A DNA stretch of 32,227 bases from Apostichopus parvimensis (Eukaryota > Echinodermata > Holothuroidea > Aspidochirotida > Stichopodidae), in the NCBI GenBank assembly GCA_000934455.1, contig KN888531.1:1898-34124 (forward strand), in the 5' to 3' direction. Below, in pieces: positions 11,075 through 21,417 of the stretch; the stretch's first letter is position 1; every line of letters begins with the position of its first letter. The translations under genes and the position numbers were made by a program. The notes beneath the pieces are model-generated. The model saw nothing but the letters and a program-made list of their open reading frames with translations, searched no databases and had not been told where the DNA came from.

Positions 11075-11110
11075 TAAATATGCCAATGTCCAAGCCTTAT
11101 CCACAAATTT
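11075..11110. repeat. 36-bp perfect direct repeat, right flank of copy B
   Basis: Identical to 10876-10911. The first few bases may belong to the repeat end (copy A also ends in GTAAAT), so the true duplication may be 30-36 bp. Confidence 0.85.
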
Positions 11111-14100
11111 GGGTGTCATCATGTCAACATTACCTTTTAACCTTACCAACCATGAAACAAGGTGATGGTAAGTCGTATCAGCACAATTGACCGGAGTTTC
11201 AAGTCTGAACAGTGATACTGAGATATTGTTATGAGATATTGTTCAAAGTATTGTATGAGGGTATCAAAATCTAAAGCATTTTTCATCAACATAGCTTCAG
11301 TTTCTGAGTGAGACTGTCCACACGTATAGGATTTGAGCATTTTTGTTTATGTTTTGAACAGCTTTTTCTTTAATATTTTGTTAGGTATAGTGATGACCTA
11401 TGCACTATTATTGTTGCAAGGGAAACAGCTTTCAATGCTTTCTTTATAACTTGTAGTGAAGCTTGACTAGTCAAACTGATTAATGCAATTCTTGTTTAAT
11501 ATCAATACTTAGCCAAATTTGAATAGTATTAAAATTTACCAATGGGAATGAAATACTGTAACTAAAAGCAAATAGACCTAAGCTGCAGAATCCATGAAAA
11601 ATTTAGTATGCTTTCTGTTCAAGAAACAGAAATAGCTGTTAAAAGCAACCGACATTTGAGCAACAGCTGCAGATTCCACAAAAAAATTAAATGAAGCATG
11701 CTTACTACGACGAACACTTTCAAACAGACTTGTAGTACAAGTAATACAATTAGATTTCAACTTGGTATGAGTACGAGACTATGATTAAGAGTACAAATCT
11801 CTTTGCTTGAGTGTGAGTGCTTAATTTTGCACTAGTACATCTACTGTATGCTTCATTCTTATTGGCCACGAGTACCAGTTAGAATACAAATCCATAAGGA
11901 CGAGTACAAATCCAAACAAGGACGAGTACAGGAATTAGAAAACTGCTAGAATATGAGTACAGACTCACAACATGTCTTCTTTCAGATATGATCTTGGTTC
12001 TTACCACAAGGTCATATCCTTGCTGTACGTAACCACAATGTATACACCAACAGAAACTTACAAAGTGAGGTAGAAAGTTCATTTGGATGATAATAATCTG
12101 CGCATTTGGGCATCAAATTTTGTTTTCCACTCATGTATGAGCGGATTTATTATGAAAGCAATGTATGGTAAATTTAATATCAACCAGGCAATAATTTCTA
12201 AAGCTCGATCAAGCATAAAAACTGTCATTATTAAAAAGTAAAATTGCAACTGCATACACTGTACTGTATAGATATCTCAAGTTAGATTAATCAGTGAAGG
12301 ATGTCCAATTATGTGAAAATACTACATTGTTTGGTAGGAATGTTACAAAATTACAATTTTAATTTTGAATTAACTCAGTACACAATGCAACTTTCAGGTT
12401 TGAAAACAAGATATTAGTTCATTTTTTTGTCAAGATAACTTGTACGCTTTCTGCTGTAGTGAACTGTACAGAAAATTGGTAATAAATATTATTCTACCTT
12501 GACAAAACGATGCTCTTTGATTAGATGTTATGCAACCCTAGGGTGATTATACTTGTCAATTTACAAACATTTCCTCCCAAATTTCAATTACATTATTGTG
12601 AAGTTATCAACATATATAATACGAGAGGATATGGCCTACAATCTGTCTATCCACTTATACGTAGGTGCCTGCACCATGACTAGAATACTGATTTTTCCAC
12701 CGGGAATCGTTGAGAGTTTACTTGGGATGAGAAATGCAGTTGCCCCTAGGCAGATTATGCTTTCCTATGAGTTTGAATGGGAAAAACAAGCGGCAGTAGA
12801 GAAACAAAATTGAATTTTGATTAAGTACATTTGTGGAGAGATTTGAAGGCCTTTTTTTTCTTTTGTGTGCTTTGCGTGCATTTGCCCAGGACGTTGCAGG
12901 GACATTTCAGTTCACTTTGCATGTTAAATTGTGTGATTTCAGCATGTAACTTCCTAGAACGCTAAGTAAGGGGATCCACGCTTAAGATTGAAATGAAAAC
13001 TCAAAAGACATTGTGACTGTTACTCTGTCTCTAAATAAATAAGAGTTTACTTTTAACAGCACTATAAAATTATGCCTTTCAGTAAGTTGAAAATGTCCAG
13101 TTCTTGTAGAATGATGCTAACATAATGCATAGCAGCGTGAACACTATTAAACCCCAGGGGGTGTTTATTTACCTAGGGGAAGGGATGTTGTACTTTCATC
13201 ATGCGCTCTGCTCATGAAAGTTACTTCATAAAGATACTCAAGATTGTTTACACCTTCATCATGGAGTACTCAAAGAGAAGAAATAATGAGTCACCTTTAA
13301 CTCATTCAACAAATAATGTAATTGTCCATACCATTTCAGTGTCATACAATGACTTATATTCCAAGCAAAATAGGTCACTACAGCATAGAGCAGTGATTGA
13401 CAAGTTTGTAGGAGCCTTGGTACTGTAGGTTAAGTAACATGTATACATACTCAAATGAAGAGAATGCATCTACTGTAAATGCAGTACAGTAGCTCCTGCT
13501 TGGTAAGAAACAGGACATACTTTTTTTATGTTATCTTTCACTTGATATAGACCTGTTGTCTGGGATTAGATAATATATTACTGCCTCTACCTATTGCTAT
13601 TGTGATTGAACTTTAGATCTTTGAAAATAGGAAACTGAAAATTTATAGTTAACAGAGCTCTCTATTGTTGTCAGATTCTCCTTTTCATCTCTGAGTGCAA
13701 GGGCAAAGCTGAGTCAATGTATTGGTCAAGCTCATTCTGATGAATTCAAATCCTATAATCTCTATTAAGTATTAACCTGAGCACTCATTCTCTATAGTCA
13801 CAGCAGCACCTTCTGACAGTTACCAACATCTTAGACTTCTTAGTATCTATATAGGAAAAGAGACGCTCAGACAGTGAAACTAGTACGTATACACTGAGCA
13901 GGCCATTTCATGTTGAGAGCTGTGCAGTATAGTGCAGTGTTGGTCAGATTCCTATCTTTCATAATGTTTAATACACTATTGCACTTAAACCACATGTAAA
14001 TATGACCTACAAAGAAATGTGCCAAACTTCAGTCTAACTTCACGGTACAGTTAACAGAAGCTCTATGACAGGGATTAATGCATCCAATATCCAATCACAA

Positions 14101-14440
14101 CATGGTCAAACTGCTACAAGTACAAAGATTTATCTAGTTTTTTACACAGGTACCATAGTACTTTATAAGAGACAGTACATCTATAGGTCACATCACTTGT
14201 AAGTTTAATTAGATTCCTAGAACATGACTAATTGTATTAATTGTATGAGTCATCATACAGTATCATTAAATTAACTTCTGTACAGCACTGCTGATACACA
14301 GCATGTAATGGATAATGACTTGTGCACTAAACATGTGACTTCATAGCATAAAATGCAAACAATGTCAAAACTATTATGAGGATGAATAACTGCATCATTG
14401 TATAAACTAATCAAAGGAAAAAGTGTGTAAAAGTAAGTGG
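11111..14440. other. Non-coding, no gene seen
   Basis: Short open frames at 12553-12813 (+) and 13201-13428 (+) look like chance: unconserved composition, no splice-flanked conserved block. AAGGACGAGTACA is repeated near 11895-11930. Confidence 0.55.
11581..11704. repeat. Degenerate direct repeat, 84-bp spacing
   Basis: AGCTGCAGAATCCATGAAAA (11581) and AGCTGCAGATTCCACAAAAA (11665) are followed in both cases by AATTTA/AATTAA and a GTATGCTT/GCATGCTT block. It looks like an old local duplication. Confidence 0.4.
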
Positions 14441-14480
14441 GCCTGACGTTTCAATCCTAGCAGGATCTTCTTCAGAGGCT
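14441..14480 (-). ncRNA. Hammerhead-ribozyme-like motif, Penelope-element type (candidate)
   Basis: On the minus strand the order is GCCU, CUGAAGA, a 5-bp hairpin (AUCCU-GCU-AGGAU), GAAAC, GUC, AGGC. GCCU and AGGC would form stem I, CUGAAGA matches the CUGANGA core, GAAA is the second core strand, and GUC is a standard cleavage triplet. Stem III is reduced to A-U and C-G with no loop. Minimal type I hammerheads of this sort are known from Penelope-like retroelements. An extra A sits between CUGAAGA and stem II, which is a departure from the consensus. No flanking Penelope protein was seen. Confidence 0.45.
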
Positions 14481-15207
14481 GAATGACAAGTAAAAGAAAA
14501 TACAAGGGACAAAAAGAAAAAGTATGACATTTTCTGGTGAAGGAAAAACATTATGAAAGTTCAGTCATGATTGATCAACGTAAAATATAATTTCCAAAAA
14601 TTTGCGAAGTAATTTTCTCTTTTACACAATATGTATTCCAGTCATAGCAGTGAAATACTGTAATATACTGCACTTGTAGTAGTTTAGTGCTAATGAATGT
14701 GTACAGTACTGTTATGACCTTGCACAAAGGTTCAATTACTTTAGTGAAATATTTTACAAGAGTTGTGATGTCACCCTCCATAAAAGTAATATGCTGTATA
14801 TAGCAGATGCTGTTCAGTACCTCCCCTTACAAACTTAATGCAAAACATTTCTCACATTTACATCTAAATCCTTTCATTTATACTGTATAGTATCAGATTC
14901 TAAACAATCCCATGATTTATGATATATGCTCAAGTAATGTAAAAGAGAATACAAATTTAAGAATACTTCAATTATCTATACAGGTCAAGTTCTTATTTAC
15001 TGACTCAATTGCAAATAGTGATTCATGTATTTCTTGAGATGCAGAGGCCAGAAAAGAAGGTTTGAGTATGTGCACACTACCTCTCTTAAGACTGAATTAT
15101 ATGAAACAAGTTACATTGCATGTGGGTCACTTAATACAGACAGTTGCCAACAACCTTCACTGAAGTGCAGGTGTGTTCAAATGTTTACTGTAACATTTGC
15201 TTTTAAA
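14481..15207. other. Non-coding, no gene seen
   Basis: AT-rich DNA between the hammerhead-like motif and the unidentified open stretch. The open frame 14575-14781 (-) shows no conserved pattern. The plus-strand frame at 15025-15321 is antisense to the unidentified stretch and is not called. Confidence 0.5.
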
Positions 15208-15531
15208 TTAATACAGATAGCAAGTACACCATGGCACATTGCTGATACCTGTTCCAAAATCATTGCCTGGATGAACAAAGTTTGTACCATTAACAAAGTT
15301 GTGGTCAAGTTTGTAAGCTAAACGCATATCGAAAGCTGCATGGAATGTAAAATAGGATGGCCACACATCTGGCATTAGGCGGACAGTATATATCGGCAAT
15401 TCAATGCACTGTCCTCCATCTGGCATGACCTCTCTCTGGACGCATTTATGTCCGGTGTTTTTAAATGGATTTGAAGCAAAACTAAACAATCTAGGCCTAT
15501 GTGCGATATTTATAGAATCTAAGCTACACAT
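15208..15531 (-). CDS. Unidentified conserved-looking open stretch, possible exon
   Basis: A 107-codon open frame on the minus strand, 375 bases past the FBXO45 exon 1 donor. Its middle has the look of real protein: KCVQREVMPDGGQCIELPIY, TVRLMPDVWPSYFTFHAAFD, MRLAYKLDHNFVNGTNFVHP, then GNDFG. It is rich in aromatic residues, His, Asn, Pro and Cys, unlike the translated low-complexity sequence elsewhere in the window. Possible splice borders are TTTAG|TTTTGC (exon start 15481) and ACAG|GTATCA (exon end 15249), which would make a 233-nt exon. I do not recognise the family. It is not the missing FBXO45 C terminus, which should begin like IGERIRV. It could be an exon of another gene nested on this strand, or a relic of a mobile-element gene. 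Confidence 0.4.
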   Translation of the reverse strand: MCSLDSINIAHRPRLFSFASNPFKNTGHKCVQREVMPDGGQCIELPIYTVRLMPDVWPSYFTFHAAFDMRLAYKLDHNFVNGTNFVHPGNDFGTGISNVPWCTCYLY

Positions 15532-15905
15532 TTAAAATAAAATTCTTGTGCATGCATTGTTCTGGCTGTTGTGTACATGTGTACGAATCTCCATGAAGAG
15601 CCGAGTAAACAAGTACTTTCAATCATATATTTCCAGCTTTATAAAACAGTATTGAAATTGTAATTATTTATTTTTGTACATTGAGGAATATGAACGACAT
15701 GACATATGAAATCTGCTGCTTTCCCACAAGTTATAAAACATGGCTCATGACTAGAAGCCCATGCCATCTTCTCCAGTCACCTCCTCAAGTCACCAACAGA
15801 TCTTTTATCTTGATGTCATGTCAGTGGCCACCCTAATTTGGTACCTAGGGCTAAAGTAAAAAAAGAACCTAATGTGATCAAACAAGTGTTATGATTAATA
15901 CTTAC

Positions 15906-16478
15906 CTCATATTTTGGAGCATTATTGCATTGTGGAAAATGTCCTTTTTGATCTCCATTGTGCATTAAATAGTTATCAACTAAGTTCCATCCCCAGCTCT
16001 TTTCATTGTTTCCAAGGAGTGCCACATAACCATGGCATTGTAAAGGGGCATCTGCAGTTGCTATCCCAACTACTGCAACTGTTCCTAAAGGTCCTTCCCA
16101 CCATATTTCCCACGAATGTCTGCCACCCTTAAATCCCCTTTTTGCCCTTGCACCATCAGTACTTTGGGCTACTGGATTCCTATGTAGTGTGAACCCGTTT
16201 GGTTTGATAAATATATTCTGTGAGCAGTCAGCGGGATTGAAAGCATGTATAAACGCCCGTACCTTGGCCTTGTACGTTGGTACGTTGTTCAAAACTTCTC
16301 CATGTAAAACATCCCTTGCTAATTTACGTAAACATTGCACTTTCCATGCTAGATTATTCCCGTCGTTAAGGACATTATGCCACTTTTTACAAACAACTGA
16401 ACAACACAATAATTCCCTGAGTTCCAAACAAGAAAATATCCGCTCGAGAATTTCCTCAGGTAGCCTGGAAGCGGCCAT
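15906..16478 (-). CDS. FBXO45: FBXO45, F-box/SPRY E3 ligase subunit, coding exon 1 (residues 1-191)
   Basis: The minus-strand exon starts at the ATG at 16478, which has A at -3 and G at +4, and ends at a GAG|GTAAG donor (15906/15905). Residues 6-50 form an F-box beginning [19 protein letters not shown]. From about residue 84 a B30.2/SPRY domain follows, with [51 protein letters not shown] and [10 protein letters not shown]. All are close to animal FBXO45 (fly DFsn, worm FSN-1). The family pairs with SKP1 and the giant RING protein MYCBP2/PAM/Highwire and controls synapse growth and axon stability; the SPRY domain binds substrates or partners. The family is about 286 aa, so the last 60 or so residues are missing. 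They must come from one or more exons to the left, which I could not locate in this window. Reading on past the donor gives a stop after 29 unconserved residues. Confidence 0.95.
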
Positions 16479-16995
16479 GATGAATTACGCCCTCTTTCCT
16501 TGATTACAATTCGATAAGTGGTGGTGTCGTCTGCTATTCACTTGCATCACAGCGGCGCGATTTCAGAGTTATGACAAGCAACTTGTTTCAACTCCCTCAT
16601 TCAACATCAATACAGTTTACAACACCGAAATGTTTCAGCAACTTTGGTCGTATTTTTCACTTACGATTCTATGTCACGGAAATATGTGTATGTCTTCGGA
16701 CCGGTGAATAATACTCGTTCAGGCTCAGTTATGGAGGAACAAAAATATACATCCATTCAAGTTGATGCAACCACCCTGTGGCACATTGATGTTCAAAGTG
16801 TGTATTTTTGGCACATTCATTTCAGACTGCCTATTTCACAAATCAACTTTACTTTCAAAACTCGATAAGTGCACGGAAACCCTAAATTAATAGAAACATT
16901 TTGATCTGTCTTTCCAGGTTACTTTCAACTTAGCGAAGAGAAAATCATGGAAGAATACCTGCAGAGACTATAACGATTGGTGTTGGGAACTGGGC

Positions 16996-17015
16996 GGGGG
17001 GGGGGGGGGGGGGGG
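16996..17015. repeat. 20-base G-run
   Basis: Twenty consecutive G's preceded by GGGC. It can form a G-quadruplex. The true length is uncertain because such runs are prone to sequencing error. Confidence 0.9.
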
Positions 17016-17970
17016 TGGAGCCGAAACACTTTCTCACAGGTTCAACTTGAATTAAGGTGTAAATGTACAATGTGTTAGTATTCTGGCTGAGCCTGCTCCA
17101 TAATCATGACAAAATGAAGGTGGCAAAACTAAAACGGCCGAGGATTTCACCATTTGGCACCGCAGTAGCGCAGTGATCGCTACGGCATTTCAAAACCTTG
17201 CTATAGCAAACTGCATAGATTGTTACATGACCAGGATTTTTGGCTTGTCATACAAGGTTAGCAGTATTTGAAAGTTTTCGTTCCATAGTATGCATTACGT
17301 GTAATTTTATAGTTTTCATTATAATTAAATGTTGAATTCCACGGAGTGCATTCAATGGCCAACTATGAGTTGAGAATGAGTGTTGTAGATTTACCAATAG
17401 GCTATAGATCAACAAATTTACCCCACCCCCACCTCCAATACAGTGCCATGTGTGATAGGGGGCCATTCCCCCACCACCGATTGCTAGTCGGGGGAACATG
17501 GTTTAGTCGGGGGATTTTTGTATTCAGCCGGGGAAGAATTGGAATAAGGATGTACCCCCATCCCTAAACCCCCTGCATAGGAGACGACTTCAGTCACACT
17601 AGGGCAGCACAACCTCCATTAAATCCTTCATTCGCCTCTGGCACTCCCATAAAGTTTTATGTTCAAAAGTTGAAAAGAATTATCAAAATGAAAAACGGGC
17701 ATTGATAATTGGTTGTAATTCTCCACAAAATATCGGCAAACGTAATACTTTGCCTTAAGCTATGTTTAAATCCCTATTTATGATTTGTTTCCATTTGCAA
17801 CAATCTTTCCATGAAACTTCCAAGAGCACAGAACTGTCGTTTTGTTGCCAGTTTTACTTTACTTCTGAAAGCAAAAGAATATTTAAATCAAACCAAGACA
17901 CCCGAAATAATGTTATCACCAAATGAAGGCTAATGAGCGAATAATTACTGAATTAAAATCGATCCTGAAT

Positions 17971-18250
17971 ATTTTTTTTTTTATTTTTTTTACTTTATTG
18001 TATTGTCGTCAAAATAAGGACATGCATTTTACATTGAAACATTATCGCACAATATCAACCCCAAAGGAGCTGGTTTAGCTTGGTCCCCAATTTCCAGAAA
18101 TTTATCAATTCGTACTACTCAAAACAAGATGTCAAATTTAATGATGAAATCATTGTCCTTATTTTTGTGCATCAACTTCGATTACTGATTCAGTTTTCCA
18201 AACTTAAAAACCAACTCCGAAATAACGAACCATGCATCTGTGAACTACAC
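17971..18250 (-). mobile_element. Possible retroposed 3' end with A-tail, minus strand
   Basis: Read on the minus strand, GACGACAATACAATAAAGTA ends in an A-rich tail (17971-17991 on the plus strand is T-rich), so an AATAAA signal stands about 10 bases before the tail. The upstream sequence is unassigned: a short piece reads GDQAKPAPLGLILCDNVSM but stops interrupt it. It fits a LINE or processed-transcript 3' end. Confidence 0.4.
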
Positions 18251-18278
18251 AGTAGTTTATAGGTGAGGAAAGATGTGT

Positions 18279-18310
18279 GAGTGTGTGTGTGTGGGGGGGG
18301 GGGAGGGGGG
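18279..18310. repeat. (GT)n followed by G-run
   Basis: GTGAGTGTGTGTGTGTG leading into G-runs interrupted by one A. Confidence 0.85.
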
Positions 18311-19489
18311 TCTAGATTTTCCCGACTGAATTAGGTATATAGGAGGTGAACCTTTATGGAAGGGCCAGAGGAAATTGTAGAATTTTATAAAGAAGGGCTG
18401 TGGCCCTGTGATATTTTTGTCAGAAAGTTCAGACGACAACTGGTGCATGCTAATGAATACTCATGAGTTATCGTTGTTGCGGTATGCAGTGGTTTAATTC
18501 CTCCCCGGCTGAATGTAAAAGATCCCTCTACTGAACCATTTTTTCCGAGACCAAAACGATGGGAGGTTGGGGATACCTCCCTACCAACTCCTTTGTGACG
18601 CCACTGCCATTCACGCTGTAATTGGATGATATTGATTAGTATATAGGTAACGGTGGGGTACTGACACTTTTATACTGCAAAACTCTATGGTTGCCCAGCG
18701 ACAGAAAGGTTCCAATTATCCGATTACGCCATGACTTTCAAAACTGCCAAAGCGCTATAGAGACGCTAACATATAGCTTTTTGAACAAAGTACCGAATTG
18801 AATGGACGTAAGAGGCAGAAAAAGGGGGCGACAGGGGTAGTTTTTCACACAACCCTCCCACACCTTCCTCCCCGAAGTAAGACGTCAAAATGAGAAGTCC
18901 AAATTTCGTGCTAACAATCTGTATTTCGCAATTTTGCAATGGCCCTTCTCTGCCACCGTAACATATTCTTCTGCTTATATGCTATCGTCTCTTCAATTTA
19001 GTTGTAAACTTCCCATACGCCACTGTCTCGTTTTCATGGCTATTTGGAAATCGATCCAACTGAAGTCTCTTATGTAGGAACCCGAATTACCGAGTTTGAC
19101 GAAAATTTGTCCTGGAAACGGCCAACTTGCAGGAAATGCTAAATATAAGACGTTTGTGCAAATTTTCTATGATCATTTTATCCGAACTGCCCGTGGTCCT
19201 GCCCAGTGTCGGATAAAGGTACAGCATAATTGCAAATAAAGCAATGAGCCTGTAGAACATTGTCAAGACAAATGCATGGTTATGGTGTCATGACGAATTA
19301 TGAGAACTATATCGGCTCTGTGCAAAATGACCATCATATCACATTGGAGAACTGTTTTACCATGTCTTACATGATCAAATTGTAATTTTTTTCGCAATCT
19401 CAGATGCAAGTCCATTCTTGGCAATCCGGATGTTTTCCGACAATCAACAAGCGAGGATGTAACCACTGATTTTTGGACTGCAGAGGGGA

Positions 19490-19600
19490 GGGGGGGATAA
19501 TATGTTATGTCGTCCGTGGGAGGGGTACCCCTTCCTCTTTGAAACATTTCGTAAAGCTGGATGGTGCTTAGATGCGAAATTGTGCTATATTTTGGAAACA
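19490..19600. repeat. Dispersed repeat with G/C-runs, copy 1
   Basis: Shares with 25770-25900 a CGTCC...GGGGTxCCCC hairpin-like block followed by CTTTGxAAx, GCTTAGATG and TGGTGCTAT-like words. On the minus strand both copies give similar peptides (TISHLS...RGRGTPP and TICHLS...RGVGSP), which shows common descent and not coding function. Class unknown. Confidence 0.45.
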
Positions 19601-21092
19601 TTGAATGTTGCAGAATTTTCAACTGTTTAGATTGTACCACATATATTTTGTTGTTTATTCCTGTATCGCGCACAAGAATATTTTTTTAAATATATTCTGC
19701 CCGCCGGTGGTGTGGGAGAGGCGTGGCTCCCCATGATTTTAGTCTGGGCACGAGGCTAAATCATCCTAGAAATAAACACATTTTGCCTCCTGCCGGGCGC
19801 AACCGATCATTGGATTATTGCCCTCACGAAATTATGTCCTGAGAACTGGGAGAATTAACAGCATGATGGGAGATATTAGACAAAGATCGGTATCACTTTC
19901 CCAACAAACTGCAAGACTATATATTCAGACGATGGCTTCGCTCTGATCGGACAGTAAAGCGCATCCTGATGGAGGGAGGGGTGGGGTGGAGAAGGGTGCT
20001 TTATCAACACGTACCTCCGATTCGAAGGAAGTTAGCAAACCGAATGTAAAGGTGTTCGCCATGATCATAACCACTTTCGCTAGTTCAACAGATCGAGTTC
20101 ATTTCAGATATTTTTTTCGCCAAGTGAGTACTTCGCAGTCTGAGTGATGTGCTAGTTATGGTAAATAATAAAGAATGTCTCCTGAGTATCGGCTCGTGAA
20201 AAATAAATATCAAAGTATTCCATACACATTCGGATGCACATGCTTGCTAGATAATGATATTGAAACTTATTCTCGTTACAAATCATAACAGACTTGAACT
20301 TACCAATAGGTAATACTTTATCTAAATTATATATGTTTTTAATAATTTACTACTTTCGTTTGCTGTTAATATTTCTATAGTTGTATTAATGGTAGTAGAT
20401 TCCAGAAGATTTGGAAAATTAGAACAACATACATTAGTGCCATACATTTTGGGAAATAGTTTTTATTACACTGAGACATGAGTTGTAATACAAAATGCTT
20501 CTTAGTTCGTTATGCTTCTCATTTATTAATATCATTGACTGAATGATACATAAAACGAGCTACGGAATGTCATATACACTAATGTTAATGTTGGAATGGA
20601 AATTGTATGGGATAGGCTACCCCAATAGAAGGCACAATGCTTAAAAATTTCATTTTGAATGATATAACATATAACTAGGGACACAATGTCCTCGCTGATC
20701 TTCAAATATCAATTAAATATGTTTGATATGTTAACGTGATTTAGAAGACGGTTATCAAGAGTTTGGGGATGCAAGGAGCATGTATACACAGCTATAGCCG
20801 CAATATAATACAATAAGTAGGGATTGACGGGTGGAGATGTAGGGGCACTCACAAATGATTAAATACATATCATGACTGAGTAGATTCGTACAGTATGACA
20901 AGACTGCATGTGTCCTTAAATAGTGATCTGAAAGGGGGTATTCATCTCCACAACTAGTCTGCACCGCATTGTATGTATATAATCAAGTGGCTATCATTTT
21001 CTGAGTCCAGACACATCATGTCAAGCGTGTCTTCTAGTCCAGGGGCTTTCCCTATGCATTGCGTAATACTGCCTTGAAACATAAAAAGCAAC

Positions 21093-21100
21093 ACTTCCGG
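21093..21100 (-). promoter_or_regulatory. Consensus ETS-family site upstream of ATG3
   Basis: ACTTCCGG (CCGGAAGT on the minus strand), 246 bases before the ATG3 start codon. ETS sites of this form are common near start sites of housekeeping genes. No TATA box at a fitting distance was seen. The position of the transcription start is unknown. Confidence 0.25.
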
Positions 21101-21340
21101 AAACTTCTGACCTCAATGCAACACACAACATGTACGTATTCACAGTTCAGTTGTAGGTACTAGTACTACAGTAGTAGCCTACATGTCATGTGTGAATGAT
21201 TCTACTGGAGAGGTGTTGTGTGTAATTACTACCCGTACTATTAAACTTAAAGACACCTGGAAGTGGAACTGTACTGCGGATGACCAAAACTGTACTCATT
21301 CGCCAATAGACATTTCTTTAGAGAACGTAAACAGCCTGGG

Positions 21341-21361
21341 ATGAAATGCAAGGTGTTATAA
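21341..21361 (+). promoter_or_regulatory. Six-codon upstream open reading frame overlapping the ATG3 start
   Basis: ATG at 21341 reads MKCKVL and stops at TAA 21359-21361, overlapping the ATG3 start (21346) in another frame. It has G at -3. If the mRNA includes it, ribosomes must leak past it or reinitiate. Confidence 0.5.
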
Positions 21362-21417
21362 ATTCTGTCAAAGGCACGGCTCTTGGTGTCGCCGAGTTTC
21401 TCACACCCGTTCTGAAA
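21346..21417 (+). CDS. ATG3: ATG3 coding exon 1 (residues 1-24, amphipathic N-terminal helix)
   Basis: Reads [20 protein letters not shown] then PVLK, almost identical to the N terminus of animal ATG3. In the family this helix senses membrane curvature and is needed for lipidation. The start ATG at 21346 has G at -3 and C at +4. Another ATG lies 5 bases upstream in a different frame. The donor is AAA|GTAATT, phase 0. The intron that follows is 2.8 kb and full of mobile elements. Confidence 0.95.

Larger units (their letters stand above)
16479..21345. other. Intergenic region between divergent FBXO45 and ATG3
   Basis: 4.87 kb separating two start codons that point away from each other, so promoters and 5' UTRs of both genes should lie here. 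G/C-runs and decayed repeats occupy much of 16980-19600. The stretch 20000-21340 is AT-rich without visible genes. An imperfect palindrome around GGTACTAGTACTACAG lies near 21156-21171. Confidence 0.6.

Noticed and set aside
12553-12813. 86-codon plus-strand open frame
   Set aside because: No conserved motif and no repeated occurrence; composition like surrounding non-coding DNA.
15914-16503. Plus-strand open frames opposite FBXO45 exon 1 (15914-16132, 16189-16503)
   Set aside because: Antisense shadows of the clearly conserved minus-strand coding exon.
17161-17220. Second type of tRNA-like SINE head (GTAGCGCAGTGATCGC)
   Set aside because: Only a box A-like word is present, without box B or any second copy in the window.
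19263-19673. 136-codon open frame on the minus strand as a gene
   Set aside because: Its middle matches the translation of another repeat copy at 25770-25900, so it is repeat sequence without stops and not a conserved protein.
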